Notes: generated by a model from the letters alone, not told the origin. DNA of 64,000 nt from Solirubrobacter deserti (GCF_003344625.1 NZ_QPKJ02000006.1:496001-560000), one strand, 5' to 3'; numbered from the stretch's first letter, positions 15,942 to 23,269 are shown. Numbers and translations are program-made.

Positions 15942-16588
15942 TATGCGACCCTCCGCATCACCCCGACCACCCGGCCGAGGACGTTGACCTCACGCGACCG
16001 GATGGGCTCCAGCGCGTCGTTCTCCGGTTGCAGGCGAATGTGGTCGTCCTCGCGGAAGAAGCGCTTGACGGTCGCTTCCTCGCCCACGAGCGCGACGACG
16101 ATCTCGCCGTCCGCGGCGGTATCCTGCTTGCGGACGACCACTACGTCGTCCGGGAGGATGCCCGCCTTGATCATCGAGTCCCCGCGCACGCGCAGGAGGT
16201 ACTCGCCGTCCTCTCCGCCCGCGATCTCCGGGATGTGGACGTACTCCTCGATGTTCTCCTCGGCCAGCAGCGGCTGACCGGCGGCCACGTGCCCGACGAG
16301 CGGCAGCCCGCTCGGGGACACGGCCGATTTGACGGCGTCCATGGCGGACGCGGCGGTCGACGCCGCCTTGTCCAGCAGCTCGATCGCGCGCGGCTTCGAC
16401 GGGTCCCGCCGCAGCAGGCCGACCTTCTCGAGGTTCGCGAGGTGCGCGTGCACCGTCGAGGACGACGCCAGGCCCACGGCCTTGCCGATGTCCCGCACTG
16501 TGGGCGGATAGCCGTGGCTCGCTGAATAGCGCTTGATGAAGTCGAAGATCTCCTGCTGGCGCTTCGTCAGGTCCTTACCGATGTCCAT
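15941..16588 (-). CDS. lexA: SOS repressor LexA
   Basis: Repressor of the SOS regulon that self-cleaves when bound to RecA filaments. 215 residues. The N-terminal winged helix is recognisable (LTKRQQEIFDFIKRY, PPTVRDIGKAVGLASSSTVH). The cleavage site is Ala103-Gly104 in VAAGQP, the nucleophile Ser138 in GDSM, and the general base Lys175 in ATVKRFF. A perfect SOS box 24 bp upstream gives autoregulation. GAGGAG precedes the start. It controls at least dnaE2 and imuB within this window. Confidence 0.97.
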   Translation of the reverse strand: MDIGKDLTKRQQEIFDFIKRYSASHGYPPTVRDIGKAVGLASSSTVHAHLANLEKVGLLRRDPSKPRAIELLDKAASTAASAMDAVKSAVSPSGLPLVGHVAAGQPLLAEENIEEYVHIPEIAGGEDGEYLLRVRGDSMIKAGILPDDVVVVRKQDTAADGEIVVALVGEEATVKRFFREDDHIRLQPENDALEPIRSREVNVLGRVVGVMRRVA

Positions 16589-16612
16589 ACGCTGTGCGTC
16601 TCCTCGAGTTCC

Positions 16613-16626
16613 CGAACGTGTGTTCG
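16613..16626. promoter_or_regulatory. SOS box at lexA
   Basis: CGAACGTGTGTTCG fits the consensus CGAAC-N4-GTTCG exactly and begins 24 bp before the lexA ATG. Confidence 0.9.
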
Positions 16627-16676
16627 CACAAGGTACCCGGCTCGGCGGACGGACTCAACCTTGCCCCGTCGCTGGC

Positions 16677-16682
16677 TATACT
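16677..16682 (+). promoter_or_regulatory. -10 element of the tRNA-Leu promoter
   Basis: TATACT lies 14 bp before the tRNA 5' end and is close to consensus. A -35 is not clear. Confidence 0.55.
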
Positions 16683-16696
16683 TCGCCGCCGCTCTC

Positions 16697-16781
16697 GCGC
16701 CGATGGCGGAATTGGTAGACGCGCCAGGTTGAGGGCCTGGTCCGGGATAACCGGGTGGAGGTTCGAGTCCTCTTCGGCGCA
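16697..16781 (+). tRNA. tRNA-Leu (anticodon GAG)
   Basis: 85 nt, class II tRNA. The acceptor arm pairs GCGCCGA with TCGGCGC, with A as discriminator. The anticodon stem-loop is CCAGG-TTGAGGG-CCTGG (GAG), the long variable arm TCCGGGATAACCGGG, and the T loop TTCGAGT. CCA is not encoded. The last 53 bases are the att core, so the 3' half was supplied by the integrated element. Confidence 0.97.
16729..16781 (+). repeat. attL, 53-bp core
   Basis: From TTGAGGGCCTGG at the anticodon loop to the discriminator base of the intact tRNA-Leu; identical to 23148-23200. Confidence 0.93.
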
Positions 16782-16787
16782 TGTGTG

Positions 16788-16811
16788 AAAGGCCCGCTCC
16801 GGCGGGCCTTT
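16788..16811 (+). terminator. terminator after tRNA-Leu, supplied by the element
   Basis: AAAGGCCCGC and GCGGGCCTTT form a 10-bp stem with a four-base loop. The tRNA's original terminator appears to be the one now at 23204-23231. Confidence 0.75.
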
Positions 16812-16841
16812 CGACGTTCTGGAGCCGTTCGTCCCGGTGGG

Positions 16842-16895
16842 GGAGAACATTTCGCGGCAACGCCTATGGCAACCGGAGAACACCTTTCGTTCTCC
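16842..16895. promoter_or_regulatory. left-arm integrase/excisionase sites (three GGAGAAC heptamers)
   Basis: GGAGAAC at 16842 and 16875 and its inverse GTTCTCC at 16889. The last two form a 7-bp hairpin. The first site is 60 bp from the att core. Matching sites in the right end (22986-23086) suggest recognition by the integrase arm-binding domain. Confidence 0.6.
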
Positions 16896-16921
16896 ACGTT
16901 CCCCTTCGAGCAGGAGGCGCC

Positions 16922-18226
16922 ATGAGCGTGCACTACGACCGGACCCGCGAGCGTTGGGTCGTTCGCTGGCGTGAGGCAGGACGGCAACGGGCGCGGCGGT
17001 TCGTATCCGAGGATGCGGCGAGGGCGCTCGATGCGAGGGTGTCGCCAGCGCGCACCGCACCCGCCGCGGAGGCACCGATTGCCGACGGCGCTGGCGTCTA
17101 CGGGTACGAGACCGCGGACGGCCCACGATGGCGGTTCGTCTTCCGGCTCTCCGATGGCCGCATGACGTCGCGACGCGGATTCACCAGCCGATCCGCAGCG
17201 CTGGCCGCCCGGGCGAAGGCGGTCGAGGACGTCCGCCGCGGCGACGTGCGCGCGACGCGGGACACGTTCGGCGAGTTCTGGGCGAAGGTGCTCGAGGCCA
17301 AGCGTCCGTATGTCACGGCCGGCACGCTGCAGGACTACACGACGCACGGGCGCAAGCGGCTGTTGCCGTGGTTCGGGGCGCTGAAGCTCGCCGCCGTCGA
17401 CGAGGACCGCATCCGCGACTGGCTCGCGCAGATGGCCGAGCTCGTGGCTGACGGCGAGCTGAGCGCCAAGACGGTCAACAACGCGCGGACGTGTCTGTCG
17501 ATGACGATGGGCGAGGCGGTGCGCCGCCGGTACATCCCGCAGAACCCGTGCCGGTGGGTGCCGGAGCTGCCGGTCGAGCGGACGGAGATCGACTACCTGC
17601 GGATGGGCGAGATCGATCGCTACCTCGACGCGTGCGCAGACTTCTACCGCCCGCTGGCCGAGTTCCTGGTCGGGACGGGCGCGCGGATCTCGGAGGCGCT
17701 CGGCGTGCGTTGGCAAGACGTCGACCTGGAGGCCGGCGTCGTCCGCATCTCGCGCCAGCGCGCGCGAGACGGCGACGGCACCGCGCCGACGAAAGGCAAG
17801 CGATTCCGTTCGGTGCAGGTCGGGCCGCAACTGGCCGCGACGTTGCGCGGCGTCCGTGAGGAGCGCACGACCTCGGGTTTGGATGACGGCGACTGGATCT
17901 TCCTATGCCCTCCCCCACGCCGCGGCCGCTACTCAGTCCGCACGGAGCCGGTGCCACCGAGCCGCAAGACCGCGCACGACTGGCATGAGTGGGCACTGCA
18001 GGACGCCGGCCTGCGGGACATGCCGCTGCACTCGCTGCGGCACACCGCGGCGACGGCGTGGCTCGCGACCGGCCACCCGCTGATCTTCGTGCAGCGCCAG
18101 CTCGGGCACCGGTCGATCACGACGACCGAGGAGCACTACGGCCACCTGGAGACCTCGTTCATGCGCGAGGCGGCGGCGCGCACTGAGGCGCTGATCGCCG
18201 CGGGCGGCGATCGCCGTGCGGCGTAA
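16922..18226 (+). CDS. tyrosine recombinase / site-specific integrase
   Basis: Integrase of 434 residues from ATG 16922, preceded by AGGAGG. The N-terminus holds two arm-type DNA-binding modules (HYDRTRERWVVRWREAG at about 4-20, and PRWRFVFRLSDGRMTSRRGF later), then a core-binding SAM-like region (about 115-210). The catalytic domain has Arg255 in GARISEAL, His370-x-x-Arg373-His374 (HSLRHTAATAW) and the nucleophile Tyr406 in EEHYGHL. It inserts and, with an excisionase, removes the element at tRNA-Leu. The stop codon lies in an inverted repeat (18224-18254). Confidence 0.96.
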   Translation: MSVHYDRTRERWVVRWREAGRQRARRFVSEDAARALDARVSPARTAPAAEAPIADGAGVYGYETADGPRWRFVFRLSDGRMTSRRGFTSRSAALAARAKAVEDVRRGDVRATRDTFGEFWAKVLEAKRPYVTAGTLQDYTTHGRKRLLPWFGALKLAAVDEDRIRDWLAQMAELVADGELSAKTVNNARTCLSMTMGEAVRRRYIPQNPCRWVPELPVERTEIDYLRMGEIDRYLDACADFYRPLAEFLVGTGARISEALGVRWQDVDLEAGVVRISRQRARDGDGTAPTKGKRFRSVQVGPQLAATLRGVREERTTSGLDDGDWIFLCPPPRRGRYSVRTEPVPPSRKTAHDWHEWALQDAGLRDMPLHSLRHTAATAWLATGHPLIFVQRQLGHRSITTTEEHYGHLETSFMREAAARTEALIAAGGDRRAA

Positions 18227-18254
18227 TGATTGCGTTTCGGTAATGCAATCATTA
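18224..18254. promoter_or_regulatory. inverted repeat overlapping the integrase stop
   Basis: TAATGATTGC (18224-18233) and its exact inverse GCAATCATTA (18245-18254), 11 bp apart. A+T-rich for this genome. It could be the operator of the XRE gene downstream or a weak terminator; no T-run follows, so an operator is favoured. Confidence 0.65.
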
Positions 18255-18259
18255 CGCTG

Positions 18260-18313
18260 ATGCCCTACGACGCGGACGACTTGCTCGACGCGCTGCGGGA
18301 GGACTCGCCGTGA
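18260..18313 (+). CDS. 17-residue leader peptide or toxin remnant
   Basis: A short frame MPYDADDLLDALREDSP whose TGA overlaps the GTG start of the XRE gene (GTGA), directly after the inverted repeat. HigA-like antitoxins are usually preceded by a toxin gene of about 100 codons, so this could be the stub of one or a translational-coupling leader. No Shine-Dalgarno is obvious. Confidence 0.4.
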   Translation: MPYDADDLLDALREDSP

Positions 18314-18648
18314 CCGAACGACCCAAGCTGACGAGCGCCGACGACGTCCGGCGTCGGCGCCCGCCTCGTCGCGAGCGCGTCGAGACGATCAAGCGCGTGG
18401 TCGAGTTGGAGATCGCGCTGCACGAGTTGCGCGAGCGGCGAGGCGTGACGCAGGAGCACGTTGCTGAGCACCTCGGCACGAGCCGGCCGAACGTGTCGCG
18501 GATCGAGCGCGAGGACGACGTGCGCGTGTCGACGCTGCAGCGTTACGTCGCGGCGCTCGGCGGCGAGCTCGAGGTGATCGCTCGATTCCCCGACGGCGGA
18601 CGCGAGACTTTGCTCGGCTCGACTACGGAGCGCCCTGGCCGTCGATGA
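18310..18648 (+). CDS. XRE family transcriptional regulator (HigA-like)
   Basis: DNA-binding protein of 112 residues. The Cro/CI-type HTH is at about residues 36-90 (LEIALHELRERRGVTQEHVAEHL, then TSRPNVSRIERED), followed by the tail LQRYVAALGGELEVIARFPDGG common in HigA/phage-type regulators. GTG start overlaps the leader frame. It probably binds the inverted repeat at 18224-18254 and controls the element's genes. Its 3' end overlaps the convergent HTH gene by 26 bp. Confidence 0.85.
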   Translation: MTERPKLTSADDVRRRRPPRRERVETIKRVVELEIALHELRERRGVTQEHVAEHLGTSRPNVSRIEREDDVRVSTLQRYVAALGGELEVIARFPDGGRETLLGSTTERPGRR

Positions 18649-18934
18649 TCGTGTCGATCGACAGCTGAGCCGGCACCAGCGACACGGGCCGCGCCGCTCG
18701 ACGCGTCGCGGCCGTCGTCGTTTCGCCCGGTACCCAAGCGCTGCGTGCGCGGTCGAGCCACGCGTCGACGTCGTGGGCGAGGAAGCGCAGCGGCCCGTCA
18801 GGACCACCGAGCCGCACGCTCGGAATGCGTCCTTCCTTCGCCGCCTCGTAGACCCAGGAGCGCGAGACGCGCAGGCGCGCAGCGACCTCGGTCGGCTTGA
18901 GCAGATCAGTGTCCAGATTGGCCGTCATGTCCAT
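18623..18934 (-). CDS. excisionase-like HTH protein (HTH_17 / MerR-like)
   Basis: Protein of 103 residues with a single winged HTH near the N-terminus: LLKPTEVAARLRVSRSWVYE, then KEGRIPSVRLGGPDGPLRFL and DVDAWLDRARS. This is the AlpA/excisionase-type DNA-binding domain that in integrative elements acts as recombination directionality factor. The C-terminal third (ATRRAARPVSLVPAQLS) has no known domain. Start placed at ATG 18934; a TTG at 18937 and an ATG at 18928 are also possible. Confidence 0.8.
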   Translation of the reverse strand: MDMTANLDTDLLKPTEVAARLRVSRSWVYEAAKEGRIPSVRLGGPDGPLRFLAHDVDAWLDRARSAWVPGETTTAATRRAARPVSLVPAQLSIDTIIDGQGAP

Positions 18935-18997
18935 CAAGCCGTGTCGGGCCGCCTCCGGGCAATCTTTCTGCGCCGAGGGACGGCTCTCATCTTCCGG

Positions 18998-19384
18998 CTA
19001 CCGGCTTCGGGCGAGAGCTTCCAGCTCGTCGAGGTGCGCGCGAATCGCCGCGAGGGCGGACACGGCGTCCGTGCTCGTAGACGGCTCCCGCGCACGTTCT
19101 ACCTCAGCCGCGACCATCTGACCGAGCCGAATGCTTGCGGGCGTGGACCCGCACAGCTTCTTGAACGCCTCCCAGGTCACGTCGTCGACCGCAACTCGCG
19201 CTACACGAGCACCAACGGGACGCTTCTTCCGTGAACGTCCCGCGCGACGTATGACGGGTGGCTCGATGGTCGCCGGCGGCTCGATGGTGGCCGCTACATC
19301 GGCCAGCAGCGCGGGAGGTTCATCTGACTCTAGAGGCGGCGCACTCGCGGCTCGTTCGCGCTTCAGTCGGCTCTTGCGACCCAC
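18998..19384 (-). CDS. small ribbon-helix-helix-like DNA-binding protein
   Basis: Protein of 128 residues. The N-terminal 60 are charged and low complexity, with the internal duplication ATIEPPATIEPPV. The C-terminal half begins RVARVAVDDVTWEAFKKLCG and continues STPASIRLGQMVAAEVERAR, the strand-helix-helix layout of RHH proteins (ParG/CopG-like). Start GTG 19384 has TACAGT as -10 six bases upstream and a 12-bp palindrome in the spacer, so autorepression is likely. Role: regulation or maintenance of the element. Family assignment is by pattern only. Confidence 0.65.
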   Translation of the reverse strand: MGRKSRLKRERAASAPPLESDEPPALLADVAATIEPPATIEPPVIRRAGRSRKKRPVGARVARVAVDDVTWEAFKKLCGSTPASIRLGQMVAAEVERAREPSTSTDAVSALAAIRAHLDELEALARSR

Positions 19385-19390
19385 GTCTGA

Positions 19391-19413
19391 ACTGTAGCGC
19401 CGCTGTATACAGC
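19391..19413. promoter_or_regulatory. promoter and palindromic operator of the RHH-like gene
   Basis: On the minus strand, -10 TACAGT (19391-19396) stands six bases before GTG 19384; the perfect palindrome GCTGTATACAGC (19402-19413) occupies the spacer just upstream of it. Confidence 0.6.
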
Positions 19414-19719
19414 ACTTGAGTGCAACTGCGTGCCCGATCTAAATCCGGTGTTGCCGGTCTGCGTCTGCCCCGCACCCAAGCCAGGTCGCATGCCCACATC
19501 GACTGAGCCGCCATGTGAGAGCACCGCAAGTATGTGAAGCTCGCCGAGCTTCTGAGTGCCGACGCGTTTTGAGGCCTGGCACATCGTGTGGTCCGGCCAA
19601 GGCATTTGCCTGCCGTGCGCAGTGCCCACCGTAGCCCTAGCTAAGGGCACGGCTCATCGCGTTGGTTCGACGACACTGAAAGAACAGTCTTCACTGAACC
19701 GCTCGACCGCTGCGTTCAG
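19414..19719. other. noncoding interval before the cargo operon
   Basis: About 300 bp of lower G+C without a convincing gene. TTGGTT (19662-19667), 17 bp, CAGTCT (19685-19690) is a weak promoter candidate for the operon starting at 19720. Confidence 0.4.
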
Positions 19720-21156
19720 ATGATTGAATCTGCACCCAACGACTCTATGGATACTCACGGATGGCTCTACAACGTACTGCTGCTTGCCGCGATAGCGAGC
19801 AACCTAGCCGCAATCGGCTGGCTCTTTCGCATGCTTGCCGTACATCCGGCGCCTGTTGCAGGACGGCTGTCCTTACGACGTCAAGCACTCAAACTGCTGT
19901 CTGCCTCAAACCGGCGGAAGCGATGGACCGACGCGATTCAGCGCCGGCGCCAAAGGCTTGGCTGGACTCGTTTTGTCATCTACGCTGCCGCCCTTTTCGT
20001 TGTCGTCCTGATCCCGGTCGATGTTCGATGGGGACCCCTGGACGATGTCGAGGACTCCGAGGAGTTCCTTCGGACGCTTTGGCAGGTTGTGGGTGCTGCA
20101 CTCGGCGTGTCCGTCGCCATGGTGGCTTTTGCCTTCGAGGCATTCCGCGGCTCAGGCCAACAGGCGTACGGTGGATCTCTACGGGAGTTCGCTGGCGCGT
20201 CACGACTGCTTCTCGTGATCGAAATCGGGCTCGTGTCGTTGCTTCTGGACGGGGTGGTGCTATTCGGCTGGGGGCACAATGCGCCGCGCGGGCTTCCAGC
20301 GGCGTGGGCGATTATCGTCTCGGGGATCACTCTTGTTGGAGTGGGGTACGTGATGCACCGCGTTGTGCGGCTTCTCGACGACTCCGCGTTGCGGCGTATG
20401 CGAGAGGAGCGAGTGCGACGGTTGGTGGACCAGGCGATGACCCAGCAACTTGTCGGACAGGCAGCTACGTTGTGGCTGGGTAGCTCTTCCCTGCCGATCC
20501 GCACGTCATTCGGGAACCCTGGTGGCGCGACGCCGATTGTCGCGTCGCGCGCGGGTGAGGTGGTTGATGTCCGCCTCGGTCCCCTGAGCCGTTTCGCGGT
20601 GCGGCATCCTAACTCACAGCTTTGGCTGCCCGTAAATCTCGGCGACTCGGTAGCAGAGTCAGGGACTGGCCTGTACCTCACTGGACAAGTGTCGCCGCGC
20701 AAGAGACGGCGTCTGGCCGCGGCTGTGCGAGTCCGCAGGGCAGACGACGAATCGGGGAATCGGGCGCTCACGGAAGCGCTCGAGCGCCTTCACCAGCAGG
20801 CTATGGGCGCGGCTCGGGGCGGACGCGAAAACGAGTGGAGGGCCATCGGCCAGCTGTACGAACTTGTGCTCCTTGCGCTTCCTAAGGCCGCGGCGGCCTG
20901 GGGTATTCCGTTCGCGGGCGCGGTAATGGCCCCCGGATTCTTCGGCGTCGGGCCGGTACAACGGATCGCTGATTTCCTCTATGACGAACTCGTCGCTGCG
21001 GTGAACGCGAATAGTCGGGAACTCATCGGCCCAATCACGTACCTTCCACAGCACGTCGCAATCGAGGCCACGCGGCTCGGTGCACCGGCGCTAGCGGCGC
21101 CTCTTTTCCAGCTTTATCCAGCAATGTACGCCCTCGCGAGAAGGGGTCGGGCGTGA
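19720..21156 (+). CDS. island cargo gene 1: five-TM membrane protein of unknown family
   Basis: Protein of 478 residues. Hydrophobic segments lie at about 16-36, 83-100, 120-140, 162-184 and 194-214, with a basic stretch (RRKRWTDAIQRRRQRLGW) between the first two. The remaining ~260 residues are soluble, probably cytoplasmic, beginning with a charged helix (DDSALRRMREERVRRL). The layout loosely recalls DUF2254-type membrane proteins but I cannot assign a family. The next gene overlaps by 4 bp (GTGA), so the two proteins are made together and probably interact. G+C is clearly lower than in flanking chromosome. As sole cargo of an integrative island, a membrane effector of a defence system is plausible but unproven. 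Start 19720 or ATG 19747. Confidence 0.7.
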   Translation: MIESAPNDSMDTHGWLYNVLLLAAIASNLAAIGWLFRMLAVHPAPVAGRLSLRRQALKLLSASNRRKRWTDAIQRRRQRLGWTRFVIYAAALFVVVLIPVDVRWGPLDDVEDSEEFLRTLWQVVGAALGVSVAMVAFAFEAFRGSGQQAYGGSLREFAGASRLLLVIEIGLVSLLLDGVVLFGWGHNAPRGLPAAWAIIVSGITLVGVGYVMHRVVRLLDDSALRRMREERVRRLVDQAMTQQLVGQAATLWLGSSSLPIRTSFGNPGGATPIVASRAGEVVDVRLGPLSRFAVRHPNSQLWLPVNLGDSVAESGTGLYLTGQVSPRKRRRLAAAVRVRRADDESGNRALTEALERLHQQAMGAARGGRENEWRAIGQLYELVLLALPKAAAAWGIPFAGAVMAPGFFGVGPVQRIADFLYDELVAAVNANSRELIGPITYLPQHVAIEATRLGAPALAAPLFQLYPAMYALARRGRA

Positions 21157-22859
21157 ACCACTCCGAGGAGTTGCTCCTCCATCAAAGTGTCGATCACCTC
21201 TTCGCGGCACGTTGGGCCGTCGAGAGCGCTTTCTCGGGTTCCTCCGACGCACTGACAGAGGATGAGGGTCGCGACCTCGGGTTCTCGTTCTTCAACGCCG
21301 TGAACGGGCTCCTGAAGAGCGCCATCGACCTTGCTGATGAGGCCACGTTCGCGACGGTGGAACGCAAGTGGGAAGCAATGTTCGATGAGGTGTGGCTGCC
21401 GGCTTTCCCTCACGCGGACCTTGCCCATGCGTTCAACGAACGGCGCGGCGGCGAAGTCCAGTCAGAGCTGCTCGCTCTCCTAAGACGTAGAGAGATCCTG
21501 CGCTTCGGTCTCGCAATGTGGGTCGTGCATCTCCTCGAGCGTCCCCAGCCTGTTGAACGAAGCGCTTTCTTGCACACGGCTTTCGGAGTGCTTGCATCGC
21601 AGTTCCCGAACGTCGAGTGGGTCCTCGACGCCTATGACGCGTCGACAGCTGCGGAAGAGAGCGACAAGCCCCCTTGGACAATGTGGTTTCTCGCGGAGCT
21701 TCCCGACGAGGCAGCCCACTTCATCCCGACATCGGAGAAACTCCTGCTCACGGCGCTGTTGCTGTGCACACGGCTCGTCGCGCCAGGGGAGCCTTCGGAG
21801 CTCCGCCCGCGCGACTGGTTTGAGTGGCGACACGAGGAGATCCAAGCGCTTCTCGGGAGACTGGTGCAGGAGCGGGATCGATGGCAACCCGTGCTCGGGG
21901 TCGCGGATGCATTCGATACGACTTCAACAGCAACGCCGCCCGATCCTGAACGCGGGTGGTCGCAGCGTCTCGATCGTCTAGCGACATTGCTCGCCAGCGG
22001 CCGGGAGGCTCAACAGGACGTAGAACGGGAGCGAGTCCGCAACGCCTCCATCGATGAGACGCGCCTTGACGAAGTTCGGCAACCTGCTCTCCGAAGCGCG
22101 GCCGAGTATCGCGTCCTCCGCGACACCCTGGCCTTGCAAGGCAACGTGAACGAGCTTCGCGAGCCGCCGCCTGACAACGCCGGGCTGGTCGCATACAACT
22201 GGGCACCGAAGAGCTTCTTCGTCTCGGAGTCTGGCGTACTCGGGCTCGACATGATGGGCCGCGACTTGGCGCGCTCGGCCCGCACGGCCGAAGCTCAGCA
22301 GTTGTTCGCGGCTCTGCCGGACGTAGCTAGCTCTCTGGAGCAGGGGGACCTTCGCAGCGCGCTCAGTAAGACCATCGAGGGAATGCGCACGGACGGATTT
22401 CACCCGTCGTTGATCGTGTTGCCGATCAACTGGCAGGTTGAACGTGAGCTAGGCCTTACCGCATTCGGCGCTACGCCTGTTCAGCATCAAACCGTGCCAC
22501 CGAGCCACCAACGCGACTTCTGCGGGATATTCGAGGACGTCGCGGCGATCGACTTCGCTGGGGCGCCGGATGACCGAGTCTGGGTGCTTGACTTGCGTGA
22601 AGCCATCCGATTCGACGAGTGGCCGTCTGACAGCGACTCTGGTGTTCGGCTGGAGTTCCGAAGCTTCGACGAGGCGTCCGCGGCGGGGTTCCTTTCCGAG
22701 CACCCCGAGATCCGAAAGGGACGCACCTCCGAGGAAGCCGTGAGATTTCTACTGGAGCGTGTACTCATCACCATGCGCTTGTGCTGGCGGATCACGGGAG
22801 GAAATCCGCGAGCCGCCCGTGCGCTAGAAATCCCCGAGGAACTCCGGCGCGGAGACTAA
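21153..22859 (+). CDS. island cargo gene 2: 568-residue soluble protein of unknown family
   Basis: Starts on GTG inside the stop of the membrane protein gene. It has no signal peptide or clear membrane segment. The N-terminal 300 residues look helical (FAARWAVESAFSG, EDEGRDLGFSFFNAVNG, ILRFGLAMWVVHLLERP); the C-terminal part has alpha/beta character (SLIVLPINWQVERELGL, DDRVWVLDLREAIRFDEW, VRLEFRSFDEASAAGF). No P-loop, nuclease, HTH, TIR or protease motif is visible. It may be the sensor or cytosolic arm of the pair. Lower G+C than neighbours. I do not recognise the family; a structure search would be the deciding test. Confidence 0.72.
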   Translation: MNHSEELLLHQSVDHLFAARWAVESAFSGSSDALTEDEGRDLGFSFFNAVNGLLKSAIDLADEATFATVERKWEAMFDEVWLPAFPHADLAHAFNERRGGEVQSELLALLRRREILRFGLAMWVVHLLERPQPVERSAFLHTAFGVLASQFPNVEWVLDAYDASTAAEESDKPPWTMWFLAELPDEAAHFIPTSEKLLLTALLLCTRLVAPGEPSELRPRDWFEWRHEEIQALLGRLVQERDRWQPVLGVADAFDTTSTATPPDPERGWSQRLDRLATLLASGREAQQDVERERVRNASIDETRLDEVRQPALRSAAEYRVLRDTLALQGNVNELREPPPDNAGLVAYNWAPKSFFVSESGVLGLDMMGRDLARSARTAEAQQLFAALPDVASSLEQGDLRSALSKTIEGMRTDGFHPSLIVLPINWQVERELGLTAFGATPVQHQTVPPSHQRDFCGIFEDVAAIDFAGAPDDRVWVLDLREAIRFDEWPSDSDSGVRLEFRSFDEASAAGFLSEHPEIRKGRTSEEAVRFLLERVLITMRLCWRITGGNPRAARALEIPEELRRGD

Positions 22860-22985
22860 GAGGAGACCGGCTTCGCTTTCCGCCGCCGTGAAGTCCGACG
22901 ACGCAAGGCGCCGACTGCTCGCCGACACAGATTGCCGCTCTGAGGCTCCGGAGTCAGCGCCTGAACTGACCGCGACTCGACTGGC

Positions 22986-23086
22986 GGAGAACGCTCCCGG
23001 AGAACACCTGAACCCGCCCCTGGTCTCTTATGGCGGCACGCCCCGTGGCAACATCCGTGTTGTCCATGGCGTCCAATCTGTTCTCC
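22986..23086. promoter_or_regulatory. right-arm integrase/excisionase sites (three GGAGAAC heptamers)
   Basis: GGAGAAC at 22986 and 22999 and the inverse GTTCTCC at 23080, which ends 61 bp before the att core. GGAGAACACCT at 22999 is identical to the left-arm copy at 16875. The remaining noncoding DNA (22860-23147) shows nothing else. Confidence 0.6.
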
Positions 23087-23147
23087 CCCGCGAACACGAA
23101 CGGCTCCACCGCGCAGATCGCCGCAATCCGGTCAGTGCTCAACCGTC

Positions 23148-23200
23148 TTGAGGGCCTGGTCCGGGATAACCGGGTGGAGGTTCGAGTCCTCTTCGGCGCA
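23148..23200 (+). repeat. attR, 53-bp core (tRNA-Leu 3' fragment)
   Basis: Identical to 16729-16781. It is the displaced 3' half of the host tRNA gene, lacking the 5' half, so not a functional tRNA. Confidence 0.93.
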
Positions 23201-23203
23201 CTA

Positions 23204-23231
23204 AGAAAAGCCCGCTAAGGCGGGCTTTTCT
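23204..23231. terminator. bidirectional terminator (original tRNA-Leu terminator)
   Basis: AGAAAAGCCCGC and GCGGGCTTTTCT form a 12-bp stem with T-runs on both strands. It would also end the phoD operon arriving from the right. Confidence 0.85.
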
Positions 23232-23269
23232 CGTTTCAGAAGCGGCGTCGGGTCGCACGCAACGCGCGT

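Larger units (their letters stand above)
16729..23200 (+). mobile_element. 6.4-kb integrative element in tRNA-Leu(GAG)
   Basis: Bounded by a perfect 53-bp direct repeat of the tRNA 3' part (16729-16781 and 23148-23200). It contains a tyrosine integrase next to the tRNA, an XRE regulator, an excisionase-like HTH protein, an RHH-like protein, and a two-gene cargo operon with lower G+C than the flanks. No replication, conjugation or capsid gene is recognised, so it is a minimal or satellite-like island that must depend on others for movement between cells. Confidence 0.92.

Noticed and set aside
18260..18313. Confident toxin-antitoxin call for the XRE gene
   Set aside because: Only 17 codons precede it and no toxin gene is recognisable, so a working pair cannot be claimed.
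21153..22859. HK97 capsid or encapsulin-like protein
   Set aside because: The alpha/beta C-terminal part suggested it, but no conserved capsid motif, protease or portal gene is present.
22888..23151. Small frame between the cargo operon and attR
   Set aside because: No Shine-Dalgarno, runs into the att core and covers the arm-type sites; composition does not look coding.
23148..23200. Second tRNA-Leu gene
   Set aside because: Only the 3' half is present with no acceptor 5' strand or D arm; it is the att repeat.
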